The notes: generated by a model from the letters alone, not told the origin. Positions 23,163 through 36,300 are shown, counted from the stretch's first letter. The stretch: 42,723 nt of DNA from Acidobacteriota bacterium (GCA_003222385.1 QHVV01000050.1:1-42723), one strand, 5' to 3'. Made by a program: numbers and translations.

Positions 23163-24779
23163 CGGTCCTCTGCGCGCCACGAGGAGGCGGACGAACTCCC
23201 GCGGCTCGCTCGCCCGCAGGAGAATCGCCGCGCCCAGGTAAACGAGCATTCCGACGAGCGTCGCCGCGGCGAGGAAGAGGAGCCTCTCCCCGGTCGACCG
23301 TGGCGGGTACGTCGCGAGCAGCCAGGCGGCGCCCCGGCCCGCGATCAGGGCCATCGCGGCCGAGGCCGCGAGGACCCGGGCGAGCGTCGCCGCGAGCTCC
23401 TTCAGCCCGAGCCGCCCTTCCCGGTGCCGCAGGAACCCGAGGAGCAGCGCGAAGTTCGCGATGGCGCCGCACGAAGTCGCGAACGCGACCGAGGCGACGC
23501 CCCACGGCCGCAGGGCGATCGACACCGAGATGAAAACCGCCAGATCCGCTGCGGCACAGAAGACCGGCGTCCGCGTGTCTTTCCGGGCGTAGTGAGCGAA
23601 GACGAGAAGGGTGCTCGACGAGATGAAGAAGAGCCCGATCGCGTAGTAGGAGAGGGCCTGGGCGGTGGCGGCGGTCGCGGCCGGGCCGAAGCGGCCTCCC
23701 TGGAAGAGCGCGGCGATGACCGTCTCGCGCAGCACGGCGAGGCCGACCGCCCAGGGGATCGTGACGAATGCGACGAGCCGGAGTCCGAAGCGGAGCGTGT
23801 CCTTGAAAGGGGCGCGGTCGTCTTCGAGCGCCTGGCGGGCCAGGAGCGGGAGGATGGCGGTCGAGACGGAGATGACGAATCCTCCGCGGACGAGCTCGAT
23901 CACGCGGTTCCCGAAGGTCAGGTAGGACACCGCGCCGTCTCCAAAGACCGAGGCGAAGCGCGTGGAAAGGGCGATCGTGATCGCATAGATCCCGAACCCG
24001 AACAGGCGCGGGACGAGCAGGAAGAAGACCGCCCGGACGTCCGGATCCGAGAAGCGCACGTTCCAGCTCCCGATCGCCGACAGCGACCGCGCCGCCGGGA
24101 CCTGGACGGCCATCTGGAGGATCCCGCCCACGAGGACCCCGACTGCGAGGGCGACGGTCGGTTCCCGGAAGCGCGGCGCGAGAACGACCGCCCCGAAGAT
24201 GATCGCCAGATTGAGAAGAATGGGAGACATCGCCGAGATCGCGAACCGCCCGTGCGCGTTCAGGATGGCCTGCAGGAGGGCCGCGACCGAGATGAAGCAG
24301 AGGTAGGGAAACATCAACCGGGTCAGGTAGATCGTGAGCGGAATCTTTCCGGGCGTGGAGGCGAACCCCTTGGCGAGGAGACGCACGATGGCCGGCGCGA
24401 AGAGGATCCCGAGGACCGTGATGGCGGACACGAGAAGTGTCAAGGCCGACAGGATCCGGGCCGCGAAGAGGCGGGCGTCCTCGACCGAGCCGTTTTTGCG
24501 CCGCTCCGCGTAGGAAGGGATGAAGACGCCGGGCAGCGCTCCCTCCGCCACGAGCTGTCGGAGAAGGTTGGGGATGCGGAACGCCGTGTAGAAGACGTCG
24601 GACGCCGCGCTCGCCCCGAAGAAGGCGGCGATCGTCTTGTCGCGGGCGTAACCGGTCAGCCGGGAGGCGAGGGTGAGGAGGGTGATGACCGATGCGGAAC
24701 GGACGAGCCGCCCCCGCGCCTCCTCCGCCGGCAGCGGCGCTTCGGTCACTTCGGGGAGTCGTTCATCGGCTCGCGACAT
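23154..24779 (-). CDS. murJ: Lipid II flippase MurJ
   Basis: A 541-residue MOP-superfamily protein with about fourteen membrane helices, the usual size. MurJ moves lipid II across the inner membrane for peptidoglycan synthesis. The start of the conserved part is [20 protein letters not shown], followed by [20 protein letters not shown] and [20 protein letters not shown], the MurJ/MviN signature with its conserved Arg and Asp residues. Later helices such as [20 protein letters not shown] and [20 protein letters not shown] follow the family. An acidic cytoplasmic N-terminus precedes helix 1. Downstream dtd is probably co-transcribed. No MurJ regulator is visible. Confidence 0.96.
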   Translation of the reverse strand: MSRADERLPEVTEAPLPAEEARGRLVRSASVITLLTLASRLTGYARDKTIAAFFGASAASDVFYTAFRIPNLLRQLVAEGALPGVFIPSYAERRKNGSVEDARLFAARILSALTLLVSAITVLGILFAPAIVRLLAKGFASTPGKIPLTIYLTRLMFPYLCFISVAALLQAILNAHGRFAISAMSPILLNLAIIFGAVVLAPRFREPTVALAVGVLVGGILQMAVQVPAARSLSAIGSWNVRFSDPDVRAVFFLLVPRLFGFGIYAITIALSTRFASVFGDGAVSYLTFGNRVIELVRGGFVISVSTAILPLLARQALEDDRAPFKDTLRFGLRLVAFVTIPWAVGLAVLRETVIAALFQGGRFGPAATAATAQALSYYAIGLFFISSSTLLVFAHYARKDTRTPVFCAAADLAVFISVSIALRPWGVASVAFATSCGAIANFALLLGFLRHREGRLGLKELAATLARVLAASAAMALIAGRGAAWLLATYPPRSTGERLLFLAAATLVGMLVYLGAAILLRASEPREFVRLLVARRGPRP

Positions 24780-24882
24780 TTTAAGAGTAGAAGCGGTCGG
24801 CGCCGGGCATCCCGCGCCCGGACGTCATTTGTCCCGACGGTGCGGGATATTCTTCGAAGCACATGAAAGGAGAAACGAACAC

Positions 24883-25308
24883 ATGGCCAGCGTCAACAAA
24901 GTCATTCTGATCGGCAACCTCGGGAAGGACCCGGAGCTCCGGACGACCCCGCAGGGGACTTCGCTCGCGAGGTTCTCGGTCGCGACCACGACGGCCTGGA
25001 AGGACGCCTCCGGCGCCAAGCAGGAGCGAACCGAGTGGCACGACGTCGTCGCCTGGGAGCGGCTCGCCCAGATCTGCGGCGAGTACCTGCACAAGGGAAA
25101 AATGGTCTACGTCGAGGGCAGCCTGCAGACCCGGAGCTGGGAGGACCAGAACGGGCAGAAGCGATACAAGACCGAGGTGAAGGCGAACAACGTCGTGATG
25201 CTGTCGCCGCCTCCGCCGCGGTCCGATTCCGTGCGCGCCGCTCCGGCCCGCGAGGAGAGCGAGGCGGCCGAGCCCGTGGCCGCCTACGACGACGATGTAC
25301 CGTTCTAA
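24883..25308 (+). CDS. ssb: Single-stranded DNA-binding protein
   Basis: A 141-residue protein. The OB fold runs from [20 protein letters not shown] through [20 protein letters not shown] and [20 protein letters not shown] to about residue 108. A short Pro/Ala/Glu-rich linker leads to the acidic tip DDDVPF, the standard docking site for SSB partners. AAAGGAG lies 12 bases before the ATG at 24883. It stands alone on the plus strand, divergent from murJ and convergent with nagZ, whose restored end would overlap its stop. Confidence 0.97.
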   Translation: MASVNKVILIGNLGKDPELRTTPQGTSLARFSVATTTAWKDASGAKQERTEWHDVVAWERLAQICGEYLHKGKMVYVEGSLQTRSWEDQNGQKRYKTEVKANNVVMLSPPPPRSDSVRAAPAREESEAAEPVAAYDDDVPF

Positions 25309-25314
25309 CTTCTC

Positions 25315-26309
25315 TTAGACTGTTTCGCGATCGCGTCGCGTAATTCCGCGACGTCCGCCGCGATCCCCTCCAGGGGACGCCCGGCCGGCGGCGCTGCCGT
25401 CGATCCGCCTGGAAGCTTCCGCGCGGCGCGGCGCCGAGACCTCCGACTCGATCCGGGCGACGCAGTCCGGGTATGCCTCGAGTCGCGAGCACACCAGGAC
25501 GAGGTCGCACCCGGCTCGGACCGCCGCCGCCGAGCGGCCGGACAGGTCTCCGTATTCTTCGAGCGCTCCCATCTCGAGGTCGTCCGAGAGCGCGACGCCT
25601 TCGAAGCCGATCTCGCTCCGCAGGAGTCCGGTCGCGGTGTCGAAAGAGAGAGACGCGGGAAGCCGGTCTCGCGCTCCCGCCGCGTGCGACACCATGATCG
25701 CGCCGGCGGCGTCCTTCAACGCGCGGAAGGGCGCGAGGTCGCGCTCCTCCTGATGCGGGTCCTCCGGAAGAAAGGGCAGCGCCCGGTGCGTGTCCCGCGC
25801 GGCCCGGCCGAGTCCCGGGAAATGCTTCAGGCAGCCGCCGACCCCACGGGACTCGAGGCCATCCAAGAAATCGCGGGCGGCCGGGATGATCCGTTCGGGC
25901 TCCTCCGCCACGGTGCGGTCGCCCAGCACGGTTTCCCCCGCGCCCGGCATCCTCCGGTCGACGACCGGAGCGAGATCGAGCCGGATCCCCAGGCGGGCGC
26001 AGGCCTCCGCCGCCAGCTCCCCCGCGCGGCGGGCGTGCCCGGACCGCGCCGCTTCATGAAACGACGGAAACGGGCCGGCGAGCCCGCGCAGCCGATCGAC
26101 GGGGCCTCCTTCCTGGTCGATCGCGAGAAACGGGCTTTCGGGCAGCGCTCGGATCTCGGTGACGAGGTCCGCGACCTGCCGCTCGCTCTCGATGTTTCGC
26201 ATGAAGAGGACCACCGCGCGCGGCGGATATTTTTCGAGGATGGCGCGCTCGCTCGGGTCCAGAGTCGGTCCGGCGATCCCGACGCCGAAGAGCCGCGACG
26301 CGCCGCCGG

Positions 26310-26313
<4 letters not shown>
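25315..26313 (-). CDS. nagZ: Beta-N-acetylhexosaminidase (GH3, NagZ-like), C-terminal tail probably frameshifted
   Basis: A 332-residue GH3 enzyme that removes GlcNAc from muropeptides in wall recycling. Conserved parts are FLAIDQEGGPVDRLRGL, KHFPGLGRAARDTHRALPFL (catalytic Asp-His pair) and GVALSDDLEMGALEEYGDLS (nucleophile Asp). The GTG at 26313 overlaps the mutS stop as GTGA. The last 30 residues read as low-complexity Arg/Gly. Another frame over about 25305-25398 reads AAPPAGRPLEGIAADVAELR followed by [10 protein letters not shown], which looks like a true C-terminal helix. An indel near 25398-25403 is therefore likely. The catalytic domain is unaffected. Without the indel the gene would end at 25305. 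Confidence 0.88.
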
Positions 26314-28889
<2,576 letters not shown>

Positions 28890-28919
28890 AACCGCGCCCC
28901 GATCCGAGGGTCCGTTCCG

Positions 28920-29555
28920 ATGCAAGTCCTCGCGCTGGACACGGCAAGCCCCGCTCCTTCCGTCACGCTGCTCGCGCACGGCGAGGCGTGGGAGGAGCGC
29001 CTGCCGGACGATCGCCGATCGTCGGAAGAGCTTCTTCCCGCGATCTCGCGTTGTCTCGCCGCCGCCCGAACCGCGCTCGGAGACTGCGAGCGCATCGCGG
29101 TCTGCGCGGGCCCCGGCTCCTTCACCGGGATTCGCGTGGGGCTCGCCACCGCATGGGGCCTCGGGCGCGCCGCGCAGATTCCGGTCGAGTCGGTCTCGAC
29201 GCTGGAAGCCCTCGCGGAAACCGTCCGCGACCTCGGCGCCGAACGCGTCGCGGCGGCTCTCGACGCGGGCCGCGGCCAGGTCGTCCTCGGCGTGTATTCC
29301 CTGCGCGAAGCGCGCGCGCGTCTCGAAGGCGCTCCCGCGCGGCTCCCGCTGGAGGAGGCGCGCCTCGCCATTCGCGGCCTCGCCGGCGTTTTTCTTCCCC
29401 CGGACCTTCTCGGTTCCGACGCGCTGCCGGCGGCTCGATCGGTTTCCCGCGCCCTCGCTCTCGCGATCGACCGCGCGCCCGGACAGACGGCCTCGGCGCT
29501 CGAGGGAATCTACGCGAGACCGAGCGCCGCCGAGGAGAAGCGTGGCGCTCCGTAA
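28920..29555 (+). CDS. tsaB: tRNA threonylcarbamoyladenosine biosynthesis protein TsaB
   Basis: A 211-residue protein. TsaB is the inactive paralogue that forms the core of the TsaBDE complex making t6A37 in tRNAs reading ANN codons. It starts MQVLALDTASPAPSVTLLAH and has AVCAGPGSFTGIRVGLATAW, the TsaB signature, then ESVSTLEALAETVRDLGAER. The ASKHA fold's later half is shorter, as usual. It begins a plus-strand run and overlaps rimI by 14 bases, a common neighbour. No tsaD or tsaE is present nearby. Confidence 0.94.
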   Translation: MQVLALDTASPAPSVTLLAHGEAWEERLPDDRRSSEELLPAISRCLAAARTALGDCERIAVCAGPGSFTGIRVGLATAWGLGRAAQIPVESVSTLEALAETVRDLGAERVAAALDAGRGQVVLGVYSLREARARLEGAPARLPLEEARLAIRGLAGVFLPPDLLGSDALPAARSVSRALALAIDRAPGQTASALEGIYARPSAAEEKRGAP

Positions 29556-30030
29556 ACCGGAACCGGCGCAGTACGCGATCCGGCCGGCCGAGACCGGCGA
29601 CTTGGACGAGATCGCCCGGATCGAGCGGGCGTCGTTCCGGATCCCGTGGAAGCGCGAGTTCTTCGAGAGCGAGCTTCGCGAACCATACCGATTCACGCGG
29701 GTCCTCGGCGGAGACCCGGGACTCGTTCCGAGGATCGCGGGATATCTGTTTGCCGTGTCGCTGTACGAGGAGTTCCACATCAACAAGATCGCGACCGATC
29801 CCCGCGTGCGGCACCGCGGGCTCGGCCGGCGCCTGCTCGAGGACGCGATCGTCCGCGCGCGAAACATCGGAGCGGAGAGCGTCACGCTCGAGGTCCGGCT
29901 CTCCAACCTGCCGGCCCGCGAGTTCTACCGTTCATACGGTTTCCACGAGTCGTTCCGGCGCAAGTCCTATTACCAGGACGGCGAGGACGCCTTCGCGCTC
30001 GTCCTGACGCTCGCGCCGGCTCGGAGATGA
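29542..30030 (+). CDS. rimI: Ribosomal protein S18-alanine N-acetyltransferase RimI-like (GNAT)
   Basis: A 162-residue GNAT protein. It starts at GTG 29542 after GAGGAGAAGC. YAIRPAETGDLDEIARIERA opens the fold, and SLYEEFHINKIATDPRVRHR leads into the acetyl-CoA loop RHRGLGRRLLEDAIVRA (R-x-x-G-x-G/A). TLEVRLSNLPAREFYRSYGF is the RimI-type C-terminal signature with the conserved Asn and Tyr. The tsaB-rimI pairing is widespread and supports the call. RimI acetylates the N-terminus of S18; rpsR lies 15 kb away. Another GNAT substrate cannot be excluded. Confidence 0.9.
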   Translation: MALRKPEPAQYAIRPAETGDLDEIARIERASFRIPWKREFFESELREPYRFTRVLGGDPGLVPRIAGYLFAVSLYEEFHINKIATDPRVRHRGLGRRLLEDAIVRARNIGAESVTLEVRLSNLPAREFYRSYGFHESFRRKSYYQDGEDAFALVLTLAPARR

Positions 30031-30141
30031 AAACGCGGCGGGAACGGTCGGTTGAAACGCCGGTCCCCCGCCGATAGACTTCCGGCGTGACCGGGTCTCT
30101 CCCCTTCTTTCCCCAAAAAACGAACAAGGAGGTCTGATCGG

Positions 30142-30363
30142 ATGCAACACGATCACCTGGAGGCGCCAGACCAGGACCCGGAGTACCGCCGCCTTCACGA
30201 CGAGCATCGCAGCCACGAGGAGCGGCTGCAGGTTCTCGCCGCGAAGCCGCGGCTCTCCGGCGACGAAGAGATCGAGGAAAAACGGCTGAAGAAGGAAAAG
30301 CTCCTGTTGAAGGACCGGATGGAAGAAATCGTCCGGACCCACCGAGAAGGGGTCCCGCACTGA
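30142..30363 (+). CDS. DUF465 (YdcH-like) small helical protein
   Basis: A 73-residue, highly charged protein. PEYRRLHDEHRSHEERLQVL, RLSGDEEIEEKRLKKEKLLL and KDRMEEIVRTHREG match the DUF465/YdcH pattern of two antiparallel helices ending in a KKEKL.LKD motif. The family is widespread but its function is not established. It has a strong AAGGAGG ribosome site 11 bases before the ATG. Its TGA overlaps the CTG proposed as the psd start, so it may serve partly as a leader that couples psd translation. The 111-bp spacer before it has no gene. Confidence 0.9.
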   Translation: MQHDHLEAPDQDPEYRRLHDEHRSHEERLQVLAAKPRLSGDEEIEEKRLKKEKLLLKDRMEEIVRTHREGVPH

Positions 30364-30989
30364 GGATCCCCGTCGCCCGCGAAGGATGGGTCTTCATCCT
30401 TCCTCCCGCGGTGGCGGCCGGCATCGCCGCGGGAATAGGCCACCCGATCGTGGCCGCGTTCCTTTTTGCAATCACGCTCTTTCTGCTCTCCTTCTTCCGG
30501 GATCCGGAGCGCGTGCCGGAAGGGGGCGAAGAGACCATCGTTTCCCCGGCCGACGGCACGGTGCTTTCCGTGGCCCCCGCTCCGGAAGAGCCGCCCGGCG
30601 CGTCGCGGCGGCTCTCGATCTTCATGTCGGTCTTCAACTGTCACGTCAACCGCGCGCCGGTCTCGGGCGAGGTTTCCGGCTACGAGTACACGTCGGGACG
30701 GATGGCCGCGGCGTTTCGCGAGAAGGCGTCGACCGAAAACGAGCAGAACCGCATCACGCTCGCCTCGGAGCGGGGCGGCGTGACGTTCAAACAGATCGCG
30801 GGCGCGCTCGCTCGCCGCATCGTGTTCTATCCCCGAATTGGAGAACGTCTCCGGCGCGGGCAGCGCGTCGGAATGATCAAGTTCGGCTCGCGAGTGGACC
30901 TCTTCCTGCCGGACGACGCCGAAGTCCTGGTCGCGCGCGGAGACAAGGTCAGCGCCGGGCGGACGCCGGTCGCGCGCTGGAAGGTATGA
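30360..30989 (+). CDS. psd: Phosphatidylserine decarboxylase, apparent CTG start
   Basis: Psd makes phosphatidylethanolamine from phosphatidylserine. From CTG 30360 the 209-residue product starts (L)RIPVAREGWVFILPPAVAAG, which matches the usual MRIP..REGW opening of short-form Psd. Two membrane-associated helices follow, then FFRDPERVPEGGEETIVSPA, DGTVLSVAPAP, FMSVFNCHVNRAPVSGEV and VGMIKFGSRVDLFLPDDAEV. The Gly-Ser of FGSR is the self-cleavage site that yields the pyruvoyl group. The next in-frame start, GTG 30411, would remove the conserved N-terminus. The CTG overlaps the DUF465 stop as CTGA, with GAAGGGG 7 bases upstream. The next gene makes its substrate. Confidence 0.93.
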   Translation: MRIPVAREGWVFILPPAVAAGIAAGIGHPIVAAFLFAITLFLLSFFRDPERVPEGGEETIVSPADGTVLSVAPAPEEPPGASRRLSIFMSVFNCHVNRAPVSGEVSGYEYTSGRMAAAFREKASTENEQNRITLASERGGVTFKQIAGALARRIVFYPRIGERLRRGQRVGMIKFGSRVDLFLPDDAEVLVARGDKVSAGRTPVARWKV

Positions 30990-30990
30990 C

Positions 30991-31818
30991 GTGAGCCGCG
31001 AAACGGATCGGGAGGGCGAGGGCGCGGAGCCGCTCGAAGACGCTCTCCTCTTCGCTCCCCCGGAGGGGCCCGGCTCGCGGGCGCCGATCACCGCGCGGTC
31101 GCGCCTGTCCCGGGGGGTCTTCATCCTCCCCACGCTCTTCACGGTCGGTAACCTCTTCTGCGGTTACCTTTCGGTCTGGTGCTCGATCCGCGGCACGTTC
31201 GAGACCGCCGCGATCCTGATCTTCGTCGCCGCGGTCCTCGACCTGTTGGACGGCCGCATCGCGCGGCTCACCAACTCCGCGTCTCGCTTCGGGGCGGAAT
31301 ACGACTCGCTGGCGGACCTCGTCTCCTTCGGAGTGGCTCCGGCGGTGCTGGCATACTCCTGGGGGCTCGCCGACTTTCACCGCCTCGGGTGGATGGCTTC
31401 GTTCCTGTTCGTCGTGTGCGGCTCGATGCGGCTCGCCCGCTTCAACATCCAGACGCGCGTGGTGGACAAGAAGTACTTCATCGGTCTTCCGATCCCCGCG
31501 GCCGCGGCGACGATCTCGGCTCTCGTGCTGGCCACCCCCGAGCGGCTCGTCTCGCAGGTCTGGATGACGGGTCTCCTCGTCCTGACCGTGATCCTGTCTT
31601 ATCTGATGATCTCGACCTTGCGCTATCGCTCGTTCAAGGACCTCGACCTTCGCCGGCAGCGGCGCGCCTGGATCCTGCCCGTGATCGCGCTCGTCTTCGC
31701 GGTCGTCGCGTACCGCCCGGCCGCCACGCTTCTCGCGATCGCGCTCGTCTTCGCGGCCTCCGGGCCGATCGCCAAGATCGTTTCGGTCGCGCGCGATCGG
31801 CGGCGGCGCCCCGCCTGA
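30991..31818 (+). CDS. pssA: CDP-diacylglycerol-serine O-phosphatidyltransferase
   Basis: A 275-residue integral membrane enzyme that joins serine to CDP-diacylglycerol. After a 40-residue hydrophilic N-terminus, FILPTLFTVGNLFCGYLSVW opens the membrane part. The CDP-alcohol phosphotransferase motif DG..AR....G...D...D is complete in DLLDGRIARLTNSASRFGAE and YDSLADLVSFGVAP. IGLPIPAAAATISALVLA is typical of bacterial PssA. GTG at 30991 lies one base after the psd stop. Psd and PssA together give the route to phosphatidylethanolamine. Confidence 0.95.
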   Translation: MSRETDREGEGAEPLEDALLFAPPEGPGSRAPITARSRLSRGVFILPTLFTVGNLFCGYLSVWCSIRGTFETAAILIFVAAVLDLLDGRIARLTNSASRFGAEYDSLADLVSFGVAPAVLAYSWGLADFHRLGWMASFLFVVCGSMRLARFNIQTRVVDKKYFIGLPIPAAAATISALVLATPERLVSQVWMTGLLVLTVILSYLMISTLRYRSFKDLDLRRQRRAWILPVIALVFAVVAYRPAATLLAIALVFAASGPIAKIVSVARDRRRRPA

Positions 31819-31819
31819 C

Positions 31820-33340
31820 CTACCGGGATCCCGGTTCGGGAGTCCGGGGCTTTCCGAGCGCGGGCAGCGCCCAGTCCGTCGCCACCGGCTCCCCTCCGGC
31901 GGCCGGCGAGACATGGGTCCGCGTCCGGCAGCACGGGGACGGCAGGGTTCCCCTGACCGAGACGCGCGCCGGCGAGAAGCGCTCGCGCGGCGCGACGAAC
32001 GTCTCGAAAAGCCGCACGCGGCTCGCGCGGCCCGGCGACACCGGGCGCCCCGAAGCGTCGTAAACCTCCCACCGGTCGAAGGCGCCCGGAAGGACGTCGG
32101 AAATCCGGGCGGGGGCGACGTCGACTTCGACCCAGTTCTCGACGCGGGAGACGAGCGACGCGTTTGCGCCGCCGTTCTCGGCCCCGATCCTCAGCAGGCG
32201 TCCGGTCTCGGCTGACTCCCACACCTGGAGATCCGGAGCTCCCCGCCGCCCCGCGAGCGCCTCCGGCAGAGCGGCGATCGGAAAGACGCGCCCGGCGTCC
32301 GATCGACCATCGAAGACGACGAGCCGCCCGCGCGCGAATCGCCGTCCCTTTCGGTCCGAGTCGAAGCGGGCGAGCATGTCCGCGAGCGAAGGCAGGGAAA
32401 ACGTGACGGCGTCCCCCGGAGAAAGAGCGAGCCCGCCCGCGGTCACGTTGCGCGCCGCGCGCAGCGAGAACTCCCATCCCTTCTCCTCGTTCCACGGGAG
32501 CTCCTGCATGAGCTCCATCCGGGGGTCGTTCGTCAGGGGGTCGAGCGCGCTCTCGGGGACGCGGGGACCGGGCTCGCCCGACTTGCGCCGGACGACGCCG
32601 GCGCCCGACGGCTCGTAGCCCGCCCACCACAGCTTGCCGAGCGAGTCGGTGAAGACCGGATCGGCCCCGTTGTCGTCGCCGAACACGAACGCGACGAAGC
32701 CATCGACCCGGGACGCGAGCGCCTGGATCGCCTGGCGCGGTTTCTTTTCCTTCGGCGGCGGCTTGCGGAAGGACCAGGTCAGGGCGACGTCCCGCGGCAA
32801 CCGCTCGCCGCCGCCGGCGCGGGAAATTCGGCGCGACAGGAGCGACCGTGCGTCTTTCAACGCCGCCGCGTGGGCTTGCGCGGTCGCGCCGGAGAACGGG
32901 ATGTCCAGGTGAACCCCGCGGATCGGGCCGAACGCGGCGCCGCGCGCCACGACCGCTTCGACTTCCTGTGCGAGGAACGCTCCGAAGGTCTTCGACCTCT
33001 CCTTCCGGGCGCCTTCGAGCGGATCGGCCGCCGCCTCGACGACCAAGACGACCGGGATCCGCGAAAGGGGCCGGGCGGGAGCGGGCAGGTCGATCCCCTT
33101 CCATCCGTCGACGCCCGCGACGATCTCCCGAGCCGGAAGAAAAACCGCCGCGCAGCGAAAGGCGGCCAGCGCTTCCTCGCTTCCCGGCTCGTCCGCCGCT
33201 CTGACGTCCGACAACCAGACGGCGTTTCCGCGCAGAGGTTCGAGAGGACGCGGCCCCCGCGCCCGGCGCGAGCAGGCGAACGTCGCGAGCGCGCAGAGAA
33301 GGACGACGAACAGCCCCTTCCGAAACTCCGGGCGTCTCAC
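31820..33340 (-). CDS. DUF3142-like predicted lipoprotein downstream of the giant kinase
   Basis: A 506-residue protein. The basic n-region MRRPEFRKG and hydrophobic FVVLLCALATFACS suggest a lipoprotein signal with Cys near residue 24, though the residues before it are not a canonical lipobox. The next 230 residues read like a TIM-barrel-type domain: FGPIRGVHLDIPFSGATAQA, LPRDVALTWSFRKPPPKEKK, VDGFVAFVFGDD. These resemble DUF3142 proteins; this match is from memory and moderate. The C-terminal half is beta-rich (LRIGAENGGANASLVSRVEN, WVEVDVAPARISDVLPGAFD), perhaps a carbohydrate- or envelope-binding module. The GTG overlaps the kinase stop as GTGA. Function unknown; coupling suggests it works with the kinase. 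Confidence 0.7.
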   Translation of the reverse strand: MRRPEFRKGLFVVLLCALATFACSRRARGPRPLEPLRGNAVWLSDVRAADEPGSEEALAAFRCAAVFLPAREIVAGVDGWKGIDLPAPARPLSRIPVVLVVEAAADPLEGARKERSKTFGAFLAQEVEAVVARGAAFGPIRGVHLDIPFSGATAQAHAAALKDARSLLSRRISRAGGGERLPRDVALTWSFRKPPPKEKKPRQAIQALASRVDGFVAFVFGDDNGADPVFTDSLGKLWWAGYEPSGAGVVRRKSGEPGPRVPESALDPLTNDPRMELMQELPWNEEKGWEFSLRAARNVTAGGLALSPGDAVTFSLPSLADMLARFDSDRKGRRFARGRLVVFDGRSDAGRVFPIAALPEALAGRRGAPDLQVWESAETGRLLRIGAENGGANASLVSRVENWVEVDVAPARISDVLPGAFDRWEVYDASGRPVSPGRASRVRLFETFVAPRERFSPARVSVRGTLPSPCCRTRTHVSPAAGGEPVATDWALPALGKPRTPEPGSR

Positions 33341-36300
33341 GACGACGCGACCGGCGCTTCGCGCGCCGCGGCCGCCTCCGGAAGCTCGAACCGGACGCGG
33401 AACCCGCCGCCCGTCCGATTCTCCGCGGCGATCGTTCCGCCGTGCTCTTCCACGATCTTCTTGGCGATCGCGAGGCCGAGGCCGGTCCCGCCGCTCTTCG
33501 CCGAGAAGTAAGGGTCGAAGAGCCGCGGCAGGATCCGCGGGGCAACGCCCGGGCCCGTGTCGTCGACCGTGACGACGATCCGTCCTTCCCGACGCTCCAC
33601 GGAGAGCCGGATCTCGCCCCCGCCGCCGGAGAGCGCGTCCACCGCGTTGCCGATCAGGTTGGAGAGGACTCGCGCGAGGAGACGCGGGTCCGCCTCCGCG
33701 AGCAGCTCCGGATCGGCGGCGACGGTCCACCGGACGCCCGGAGCGCCGGCGAACGCGGCGGCGGAGTCCCGGATCACGCGGGCGACGTCGGTCGGCCCGA
33801 TCTCCGGCCGCGGCAGGCGCGCATAGTCGGAGAACTCGGAGGCCGCTCGCTTCAGCTCTTCCGTCTGCCGGAGCACGTTCGAGACGCACTCCTCCAGAAC
33901 CCGTTCGAACTCCGGAGTCCGCCCGCCGCTCCGTCTCCACACCTCCCGGAGGTGCTCGACCGACAGCCGGATCGGCGTCAACGGATTCTTGATCTCGTGC
34001 GCGATGATGCGCGCCATCTCCGCCCACGCCTCCAGCCGGTTCGACCGCACGACCTCCGAGACGTCCTCGATCACCGCCATGCGCGCTCCCTCGCCTCCGA
34101 CCGGCAGCGGCACGGTCACGATGCGCCAGCGCTCCCCGGAACGGGGCTCGACCTCGGCGGTCACCGAAGCATCCGTGAACCGGGAGAGCGCTCTTCGCAC
34201 CTCGACCATGCGCTCCCCCGGAAAGACGTTTTCGAGAGTCGCGCCATCGGGGCTGCCGCCGCCGAGCGACGCCGCGGCCGGGTTCGCGAGCAGCACCGCC
34301 CCGTCCGCCCGGTACGCGACGACTCCGGCCGTCAGGTGCGCGAGCAGCGTCGCGAGCCGCTCCTTTTCGCGGGAGAGCGCGTCGGTGTGCTCCTTCAGAC
34401 TCCGCGACATCGAGAGGAAAGCCCGGACGAGCTCCTTCAGCTCTTCGTCGGGAGGCTCCGCGAGACTCGGAGCGAAGTTGCCGCGCGCGACGGCGCGGGT
34501 CCCCTCGACGAGGTCGGCGACGGGGCGGGCGACCCGGAGAGCCAGCCGGCCGGCCACCGCGGCGGAAATCAGGAATACGAGGAGGCTGAACGCCGAGACG
34601 GCCGCCGTCAGCTGCGCCGCCTCCGCTTCCGCGATGCGCTGCTGCGGGAGGAGCAGGACCGACAGCAGCCCGGGGCTGCGGACACCGGGAACCCCGGGGA
34701 GGGCGGTCAGCGCGGTCGTCATCTCTTCGAAGCTTCCGCCGCCCACGACGCGCGATCCGATCTGCTGCCGTGCGCCGGAGAGACCGATCGCGCGATAGAT
34801 CGCGGCGGGGGCACGGTCGGGAAGGAGACCAGCGTCGTAGAGGTCGCGCCGCGAGGTCGCGACGAGCCGGCCGTCGGGGGCGTAGACGGAGAGGTCGTAT
34901 CCCACGGCGTTCGCGAGCCAGCCAAGCAGGGCGTCGTCGAGCAGCCCCAACCTTCCGCGGCCGGCGGTCGCGGACGGCAGGTAGTCGTCCAGGACGCGGC
35001 GCGCCGTCTCGAGGCCGGTGCGCGCGTGGTCGAGCGTGTCGCGAACCGAGCGGGTCTCGATCGCCGACCGGAGAAAGAACGTGACCGCGAGGAGCGGGAT
35101 CATGACCCCCACGACGAAGAGCCCGACCAGGCGTCCGCGAAACGTGCGAAGGCCGCGGGGAAGAACTTCCCGCCGCATCGCGCGCGGCGTCGCCGCGAAC
35201 TTCCAGAGAAGAAGTCCTCCGACCAGGAGATAGAGAACGAGAATGCCGGGAACGAGCAGCGCCGCCGTGAGCGCGCGTCCCAGGAAGTCGGGCACGGGAA
35301 TCGCGACCAGCTGGAAGCCCTCCGGGAGAGAGCGGACTTCGCCGAAGAGCTCGTTGCCCCGGTAGGGCAGCCGGATGCGCACGGCGGGCGATCCCCGGCG
35401 CAGCTTCTCCACGGCGTCCGACGGGAGCGGCGGGCCCTCCTCGCGGGCGGATCCGTCGGGCGCGTACGAGGCGAGGAATGGCCGCACGCGCTCGCCGGTG
35501 TCGCCGCCAGCGCGCGCTCCGAGCACGAGCCGCCGGTAGACCTCGATCCGCGGCGGCAGAGGGTCCCACGTCGGCCAGTCTGCGACCTCGAGCTCGACGC
35601 GACCCCACGGCGCGCCGGAGCTCGCGAGAGCGACGGCGCGGTGAAGGATCGCGAGCCGGTGTCGGTCGATCCGGGCCTCCGTCGGCCGCGTGTCGGAGGG
35701 AGACACCTCCGTTTCGGGGATGAGCGAAAAACGGCTGCGGGAGACCCCGGTCGGGTCGAAGACCTCGTAGGTCATCAAGGGCGACTGCGGGAGCTTCTCT
35801 TCGGCCTCCCGCCAGAGCCGGTAGGCGAGATCGGAGACGTCCGTCCGATCGAGCGGCGCCGGCAACACGGTCGCGAGATCGGTTCGCGAGAGACGGTCGA
35901 CCGCGAGATGAGTCGCGAGGACGGCGCCGGCGGAAACCCTGGCGGGGTCGGGCAGCCGGATGGCGGCCGCGCTGCGATAGGCATCCCGGGCGCGGTCCTG
36001 CTCGTTCAGCGGAGAGGCCGCGAGCACGACGAGGAGCGTCGATCCCACCAGCAGCCGGGTCGCTCCGAAGGTCTCGCCCGTTCGGGCTTCTCCGACGGCG
36101 CGCGACCACAGCTCGAGAGCGACCGTCACCGCCGCGAAGACCGCGACGCGGTACCAGTCGGACGGGACGACCGCCGCCAGGCTCGTGACGATGGCCGCCG
36201 CCGAGAAGGCGAGCGCCGCCGTGATCCAGGTCCGGCCGCGCGACCCTCCCGTCCGCCGCGCCGCCGTCAGCGAAAGGGCCGCGAGGATCAGAGCCGCCAG

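Noticed and set aside
30036-30073. CGGCGGG ... CCCGCCG stem downstream of rimI as a terminator
   Set aside because: Only 7 bp pair cleanly, the interior is mismatched and no T-run follows.
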